Positions 27,003 to 33,202 of a DNA stretch of 33,202 bases are shown here, one piece after another. Within the stretch, counting starts at the first letter, position 1, and each line of letters opens with the position of its first letter. Under the pieces are notes generated by a model. The model had not been told where the DNA came from. It worked only from the letters and a program-made list of their open reading frames with translations, and ran no database searches. Location: NCBI GenBank assembly GCA_009731375.1, contig BJOX01000031.1:1121467-1154668 (forward strand), in the 5' to 3' direction. This DNA comes from Paulinella micropora (lineage: Eukaryota; Cercozoa; Imbricatea; Euglyphida). The translations under genes and the position numbers were made by a program.

Positions 27003-27900
27003 NNNNNNNNNNNNNNNNNNNNNNNNNNNNNNNNNNNNNNNNNNNNNNNNNNNNNNNNNNNNNNNNNNNNNNNNNNNNNNNNNNNNNNNNNNNNNNNNNN
27101 NNNNNNNNNNNNNNNNNNNNNNNNNNNNNNNNNNNNNNNNNNNNNNNNNNNNNNNNNNNNNNNNNNNNNNNNNNNNNNNNNNNNNNNNNNNNNNNNNNNN
27201 NNNNNNNNNNNNNNNNNNNNNNNNNNNNNNNNNNNNNNNNNNNNNNNNNNNNNNNNNNNNNNNNNNNNNNNNNNNNNNNNNNNNNNNNNNNNNNNNNNNN
27301 NNNNNNNNNNNNNNNNNNNNNNNNNNNNNNNNNNNNNNNNNNNNNNNNNNNNNNNNNNNNNNNNNNNNNNNNNNNNNNNNNNNNNNNNNNNNNNNNNNNN
27401 NNNNNNNNNNNNNNNNNNNNNNNNNNNNNNNNNNNNNNNNNNNNNNNNNNNNNNNNNNNNNNNNNNNNNNNNNNNNNNNNNNNNNNNNNNNNNNNNNNNN
27501 NNNNNNNNNNNNNNNNNNNNNNNNNNNNNNNNNNNNNNNNNNNNNNNNNNNNNNNNNNNNNNNNNNNNNNNNNNNNNNNNNNNNNNNNNNNNNNNNNNNN
27601 NNNNNNNNNNNNNNNNNNNNNNNNNNNNNNNNNNNNNNNNNNNNNNNNNNNNNNNNNNNNNNNNNNNNNNNNNNNNNNNNNNNNNNNNNNNNNNNNNNNN
27701 NNNNNNNNNNNNNNNNNNNNNNNNNNNNNNNNNNNNNNNNNNNNNNNNNNNNNNNNNNNNNNNNNNNNNNNNNNNNNNNNNNNNNNNNNNNNNNNNNNNN
27801 NNNNNNNNNNNNNNNNNNNNNNNNNNNNNNNNNNNNNNNNNNNNNNNNNNNNNNNNNNNNNNNNNNNNNNNNNNNNNNNNNNNNNNNNNNNNNNNNNNNN
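27003..27900. other. Assembly gap of 898 N
   Basis: Lies in the putative first intron of gene B and could hide a further 5' exon. Confidence 0.8.
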
Positions 27901-27914
<14 letters not shown>

Positions 27915-27974
<60 letters not shown>

Positions 27975-28303
27975 GAGAGAGGAAGAAGAAGGAAGAAGAA
28001 GAAGAAGAAGAAGAAGAAGAAGAAAGAAGAAGAAAGAAGAAGAAAGAAGAAGGAGAAGGAGAAAAAGGAGAAGAAGAAGAAGGAGAAGAAGAAGAAGAAG
28101 AAGAAGAAGAAGAAGGAGGAGGAGGAGGAGAAGAAGAAGAAGAAGAAGAAGAAGAAGAAGAAGAGGAGGAGGAGGAGGAGGAGGAAGAAGAAGAAGAAGA
28201 AGAGGAGGAGGAGGAAGAAGAAGAAGAAGAAGAAGAAGGAGAAGGAGAAGAAGAAGGAGAAGGAGAAGGAGAAGGAGAGAAGGAGAAGAAGGAGAAGAAG
28301 AAG

Positions 28304-28385
<82 letters not shown>

Positions 28386-28390
28386 TGAAG

Positions 28391-28422
<32 letters not shown>

Positions 28423-28700
28423 GAAGAAGTAGAAGGAGGAGGAGGAGGAGGAGGAGAAGGAGAAGAAGAAGGGGAAGGGGAGAAGGGGAGAAGGAGAAAG
28501 AGAAGAAGAAGAAGAAGAAGAAGAAGAAGAAGAAGAAGAAGAAGATGATGATGAAGATGATGAAGATGATGAAGATGAAGATGATGATGATGATGATGAT
28601 GAAGGTGATGATGATGATGATGAAGATGGTGAAGATGATGAAGAAGATGACAATGATGAAGAAGAAGAAGCAGAAGAAGAAGCAGAGGAAGAAGAAGAAG

Positions 28701-28732
<32 letters not shown>

Positions 28733-28765
28733 GAAGAAGAAGAAGAAGAAGCAGAAGAAGAAGAG

Positions 28766-28803
<38 letters not shown>

Positions 28804-29168
28804 AGAAGCAGCAGCAGAGGAAGCAGAAGAAGCAGAAGGAGAAGAAGCAGAAGAAGCAGAAGAAGCAGAAGCAGAAGCAGAAGAAGCAGAAGCAGAAGAA
28901 ACAGAAGAAGCAGAAGAAGCAAAAGAGGCAGAATCAGCAGAATCAGCAGAAGAAGCAGAAGAAGCATGAGAAGCAGAAGAAGCAGAAGAAGCAAAATAAG
29001 CAGAAGCAGAAGAAGAAGCAGAAGAAGAAGCAGAAGCAGCAGCAGCAGCAGCAGAAGAAGAAGCAGAAGAGCAGAAGAAGCAAAAGAAGCAAAAGAAGCA
29101 GAATCAGCAGAATCAGCAGAAGAAGCAAAAGAAGCAGAAGCAGAAGAAGCAGAAGCAGCAGAAGCAGA

Positions 29169-29199
<31 letters not shown>

Positions 29200-29341
29200 G
29201 AAGAAGAAGAAGAAGAAGAAGAAGAAGAAGAAGAAGAGGAAAAGGAAGAAGGAAGAAGAAAGAAGAAGAAGAAGAAGGAAGAAGAAAGAAGAAGAAGAAG
29301 AAGAAGAAGAAGAAGAAGAAGAAGGAGAAGGAGAAGAACAA

Positions 29342-29376
<35 letters not shown>

Positions 29377-29405
29377 AGAAGAAGAAGAAGAAGAAGAAGA
29401 AGAAG

Positions 29406-29434
<29 letters not shown>
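27915..29434. repeat. 1.5-kb purine tract, (GAA)n/(GAG)n
   Basis: Nearly pure A and G on the plus strand, in GAA, GGA, GCA-GAA and GATGAT sub-blocks, with an AGT island at 28334-28385 and scattered C mainly after 28800. Long open frames here (poly-Lys/Arg/Glu, or Leu/Ser on the other strand) are composition artefacts. Confidence 0.92.
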
Positions 29435-29436
<2 letters not shown>

Positions 29437-29489
29437 TTTTAATAAGCACTGTATTTAAGGTGTGATGTGGTGTGTTGTGTGTTGTGCGT

Positions 29490-29610
29490 GCGTGTGTGTG
29501 TGTGTGTGTGTGTGTCTTTGTCTGTGTCTGTGTCTGTGTCTGTGTGTGTCTCTGTGTCTGTGTCTGTGTGTGTCTCTGTGTCTGTGTCTGTGTGTGTCAG
29601 TGTCTGTGCG
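29490..29610. repeat. (GT)n and (TCTGTG)n array
   Basis: A GT array followed by TCTGTG units with a higher-order pattern of about 46 bp repeated two to three times. It lies in the putative first intron of gene B. Confidence 0.85.
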
Positions 29611-29644
29611 TGTGTCCACAGAGGATGTTCTTGAATTTGCTGAC

Positions 29645-29737
29645 CCAAGGAGCGGAAAAGTAATCGAAAGGAACTGCAACAACGGCAACAACTGCCAGAG
29701 ACAGGAGACTCAGTCGGCAAATGGTTGCCTCTGCCAT
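29645..29737 (-). CDS. Candidate first exon of gene B (signal peptide)
   Basis: The minus strand from ATG at 29737 encodes MAEATICRLSLLSLAVVAVV..., a short N-region with Arg, a hydrophobic core of about 14 residues and a small-residue end, then PFDYFSAPW. It stops at TGG/GTCAGC: the same donor hexamer is used by the exon ending at 25606, and the end phase (0) matches the start phase of exon 26843. Joined directly, the protein would be 936 residues. The intervening ~2.8 kb contains the purine tract and a large gap, so other exons may intervene. A plus-strand frame crosses the same region but has no recognisable feature. Confidence 0.55.
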
Positions 29738-29799
29738 CTTTCAGGTCCTTATGTCCCTTTCGTCGCGGCCTTGTCGCAGCCCAGAAGAAAGTTTAGAGA

Positions 29800-30817
<1,018 letters not shown>

Positions 30818-30820
<3 letters not shown>

Positions 30821-31329
30821 CATCATACTCACAGATCCTACCCTTCCAACCAGACATCATCATACTCACAAACTACATAACCCAACCAACCAGTAACAAT
30901 GCATTCCCTATCCCTACATACACAGCCAAACATCACATCGACATCTCAATATACTATAAAAGCAACATGCACATTACAATAGACGATAAACAAACTATAT
31001 CGGACTCATGCAAAACTCCACTAACACTAAGAATATATAACAATAAACTTAAAAACAAACCAATACACACAATAATATGTATGTATAGACGCCCACTCAT
31101 AGACAATCAATTCATACATGAACTACAAAATAACATAAACAGCATACTACACAAAACGCCTACAAGCACATAACAGTAGTAGGTGACCTCAACTACAACC
31201 TATTAGACAACATACATAAACCACACACAGACTTTCAAAACCTAATGGTACACAACAACCTCTACACCAACAATAACAAAAGCAACAAGGCACGACATGG
31301 TCCACACAACATCCCATACACTCATAGAC
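30818..31329 (+). pseudogene. LINE endonuclease domain, truncated and frameshifted
   Basis: Reads FQPDIIILTNYITQP and HTIICMYRRPLIDNQFIHEL, stops at 31171-31173, then resumes in another frame with TVVGDLNYNLLD (the GDxN catalytic region) and shifts again near 31245-31275 into TKATRHDMVHTTSHTLIDMI and ISDHHPIYAII (the terminal SDH motif). These are the usual late blocks of an exonuclease-endonuclease-phosphatase domain. Two breaks and a missing N-terminus make it inactive. Confidence 0.78.
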
Positions 31330-33202
31330 ATGATAATCACTAACATCAATGCCAACATAGAAGCAAACATCATAAGCCCATGCATATCAGACCACCACCC
31401 CATATACGCAATAATACACACACATACAAGAAAACCAAACACAGACAACACACCCAGACTCACCAAAAACATATACGACAAAAATAAAGACACAATCCTA
31501 GCAAACCTCAAAACACAGTTAGAATACATCACACAGGACAACACAGAAAGCAGCGACACAAACCAAAAGTTTAGAGACATACAAACAACAATAACAAAAG
31601 TCATAGAACACTTCGAACGAAAACCAAAGCAATGCAATAGAAGAAAAAGCTGGTGCAGCCCCATAATAAAGAGGCAAATAAGAAAAAAGCACCTACTATA
31701 TAAAAAATGGAGAGATAACCCAACAACAGAAAACAAACAAGCATACAGGACACAGAGATACAAAGTCGACAAAATAATACACAAAGCAAAAAAAGACGAA
31801 GTTATGAAGACGCTAGAAGAAAATAAAAACAACCCAAAAAAACAACATAGAAAACTCAGAGAGTTAGTACCTAACAACAAACCACCGAGAGCGTCACCAA
31901 CCACAATACAATACAACAACAAAACATACACAGACCCCATAGAAATAGCAAACGCACTCAACGATCATTACATAACAATAGGCAAAAAAACAAGCAACAG
32001 CATACCAACAACCGAACATAAACAACAACCAGAAGAGAAAGCGGAAGAAAACAAACAAACACATCCAAGCTTCAAACTACATAACACAACAGAAGACATT
32101 GTAAACAAAACACTTAAAAACATAAACAGAGATAAAGCAGAGGACATATACAAAATAAAACCAACACTTATAAAAGACATGCACGCCTTCCTCGCACCTA
32201 TACTCACCAACCTCTTCAACAAAGCCATAAATGAAAATAAATACCCAGACGCACTCAAAACAACAAAAGTAATAGAACTATACAAAGCCAGCGACACAAG
32301 CATGCCAGCCAACTACAGACCGATATCATTACTACCTATAATAGCTAAAGTATTTGACACAATAATAAATAAACAAATAATGGATCACCTAACAAAACAC
32401 AACATAATATCACATACACAATACGCATTTCGACCTAACTCAAGCACAACCATGACAGTCCAAACCATAATAAACCAAATACAAAAACATAAAGACAAAG
32501 AAGAGCTAGCACTAGCTCTCTATGTAGACCTCTCGAAAGCATACGATACAGTAGAGCATTCAAAGCTACTAGACAAACTTCGACGAAATTTTAATTTCAA
32601 CGAAGGTACAGTCCAGTTCTTTGCATCCTACTTCTCGAACCGCATTCAAGAAGTCCACACACAATATGCCAAGTCTCACAAACGCACCATCACACATGGC
32701 ATCCCGCAAGGCAGCACACTCTCCACCACCTTCTTCCTACTCTACATAAATGACATAATCAATATTATACAACAAGGGACAGTATACACATATGCAGACG
32801 ACACCACACTCATAATAACAGCTAAAAATCCTAAAAATCTACAAGAAAAAACACAAACAGAAATAACGAAATTAATAAACTACTTCCACTCTAATAACCT
32901 AGTACCCAACCCAACAAAAACAACATACACAATTTTCCATAAAACAAAACAAAATATCACAATAACAATAAACAACCATACCCTCGAGCAATTCCAACAC
33001 GCAAAACTCCTAGGCATAATACTACAAGATAACCTTAAATATGACCAACATATTAACAACATAATCCGTAAACTCCAACCCACAATCAACTCATTACTAT
33101 ATGCTAAAAAATATCTAAACATAAAACAAATGAAACAACTATATTATACACACATATACCCACACCTTATACAAAACATCTCCATCTGGGGGACGCATGA
33201 CA
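31330..33202 (+). CDS. LINE reverse transcriptase ORF (3' partial)
   Basis: Copies the element's RNA at the target site in active relatives. The frame is open from the first ATG at 31330 for 624 codons to the window end and is also open upstream to 31246. Reverse-transcriptase blocks appear in order: NYRPISLLPIIAKVFD, AFRPNSSTTM, LALYVDLSKAYDTVEHSKLL (first catalytic Asp), HGIPQGSTLSTTFFLLYIND, TYADDTTLII (catalytic YADD), NLVPNPTKT and KLLGIILQDN. Upstream lies a Lys/Asn-rich linker. The absence of stops over 1.87 kb of AT-rich sequence, while the endonuclease is broken, argues for recent decay or assembly errors in the upstream part. The real start may be in the upstream endonuclease. Confidence 0.88.
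   Translation, partial: MIITNINANIEANIISPCISDHHPIYAIIHTHTRKPNTDNTPRLTKNIYDKNKDTILANLKTQLEYITQDNTESSDTNQKFRDIQTTITKVIEHFERKPKQCNRRKSWCSPIIKRQIRKKHLLYKKWRDNPTTENKQAYRTQRYKVDKIIHKAKKDEVMKTLEENKNNPKKQHRKLRELVPNNKPPRASPTTIQYNNKTYTDPIEIANALNDHYITIGKKTSNSIPTTEHKQQPEEKAEENKQTHPSFKLHNTTEDIVNKTLKNINRDKAEDIYKIKPTLIKDMHAFLAPILTNLFNKAINENKYPDALKTTKVIELYKASDTSMPANYRPISLLPIIAKVFDTIINKQIMDHLTKHNIISHTQYAFRPNSSTTMTVQTIINQIQKHKDKEELALALYVDLSKAYDTVEHSKLLDKLRRNFNFNEGTVQFFASYFSNRIQEVHTQYAKSHKRTITHGIPQGSTLSTTFFLLYINDIINIIQQGTVYTYADDTTLIITAKNPKNLQEKTQTEITKLINYFHSNNLVPNPTKTTYTIFHKTKQNITITINNHTLEQFQHAKLLGIILQDNLKYDQHINNIIRKLQPTINSLLYAKKYLNIKQMKQLYYTHIYPHLIQNISIWGTHD

Larger units (their letters stand above)
30818..33202 (+). 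mobile_element. Non-LTR retrotransposon (LINE), 5'-truncated, runs off the window
   Basis: Contains the C-terminal part of an apurinic-type endonuclease and a reverse transcriptase, in the order of CR1/jockey-like LINEs. Its left edge is a (GA)n array, so the first part of the endonuclease is missing. Base composition is strikingly strand-biased: the plus strand is rich in A and C and poor in G and T, unlike all neighbours. The 3' end is outside the window. Confidence 0.88.

Noticed and set aside
27901-28994. Long poly-Glu/Lys/Arg and poly-Ser/Leu frames
   Set aside because: Translation of a homopurine tract open in all frames.
31242-32312. Minus-strand frames resembling a multi-pass membrane protein
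   Set aside because: They are antisense to the A/C-rich LINE. T/G-rich complement codons give Leu, Val, Phe and Ser by composition.

Overview
The window looks like nuclear DNA from a free-living protist that I cannot name. It has spliced genes with GT-AG introns, very many microsatellites inside and between genes, a TTAGGG-type repeat, and piggyBac, Ty1/copia, SINE-like and LINE-type elements. There are ten runs of N. Nothing looks bacterial or viral: no operons, no ribosome-binding-site spacing, no CRISPR.

Layout: (1) 1-983 is repeats upstream of, or in an intron of, gene A. They include a 93-bp block present twice and an inverted tRNA-derived SINE. (2) 984-6781 (+) is gene A, a secreted-type modular protein whose 5' end lies outside the window. 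I could rebuild nine phase-consistent exons (923 residues): a discoidin (F5/8 type C) domain, a 'WTGDGVWDRSELY' beta-sandwich-like module, a ~455-residue Thr/Pro mucin-like exon, and a second copy of the module before the stop. Its long intron carries a 21-bp minisatellite and a second SINE. (3) 7239-13627 is a piggyBac-type DNA transposon ending in TTAA, with a dead transposase. A minus-strand copia element (8031-11493, 5-bp target duplication GGTCG) is inserted inside its transposase reading frame. That element keeps only Gag between its LTRs, and an integrase fragment sits inside one LTR. (4) 13628-14734 is unrecognised spacer. (5) 14735-29737 (-) is gene B, a sedolisin (family S53, tripeptidyl-peptidase-1 type) rebuilt from 22 or 23 phase-matched exons. 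It has a candidate signal-peptide exon, prodomain, Glu/Asp/Ser catalytic residues, a C-terminal linker, one transmembrane segment and a GYDSL tail. Its introns are almost pure microsatellite, one being a telomere-type repeat. (6) 29803-30817 is microsatellite and AT-rich spacer. (7) 30818 to the end (+) is a 5'-truncated LINE with a reverse-transcriptase frame open for 624 codons to the window edge.

Genes A and B converge on the nested transposons. Both encode proteins of the secretory route (an adhesion or carbohydrate-type protein and an acid protease), but nothing shows that they work together.

The most unusual signal is in gene B. At least nine short 'echoes' of exon ends (27-48 bp, some still carrying the splice site) are scattered in the adjacent introns, between microsatellite blocks. 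They lie outward from the exon edge they copy, singly or in series, and in the clearest three-copy series they appear to diverge with distance. This looks like a fossil record of introns growing by repeated duplication of exon-edge plus microsatellite units.
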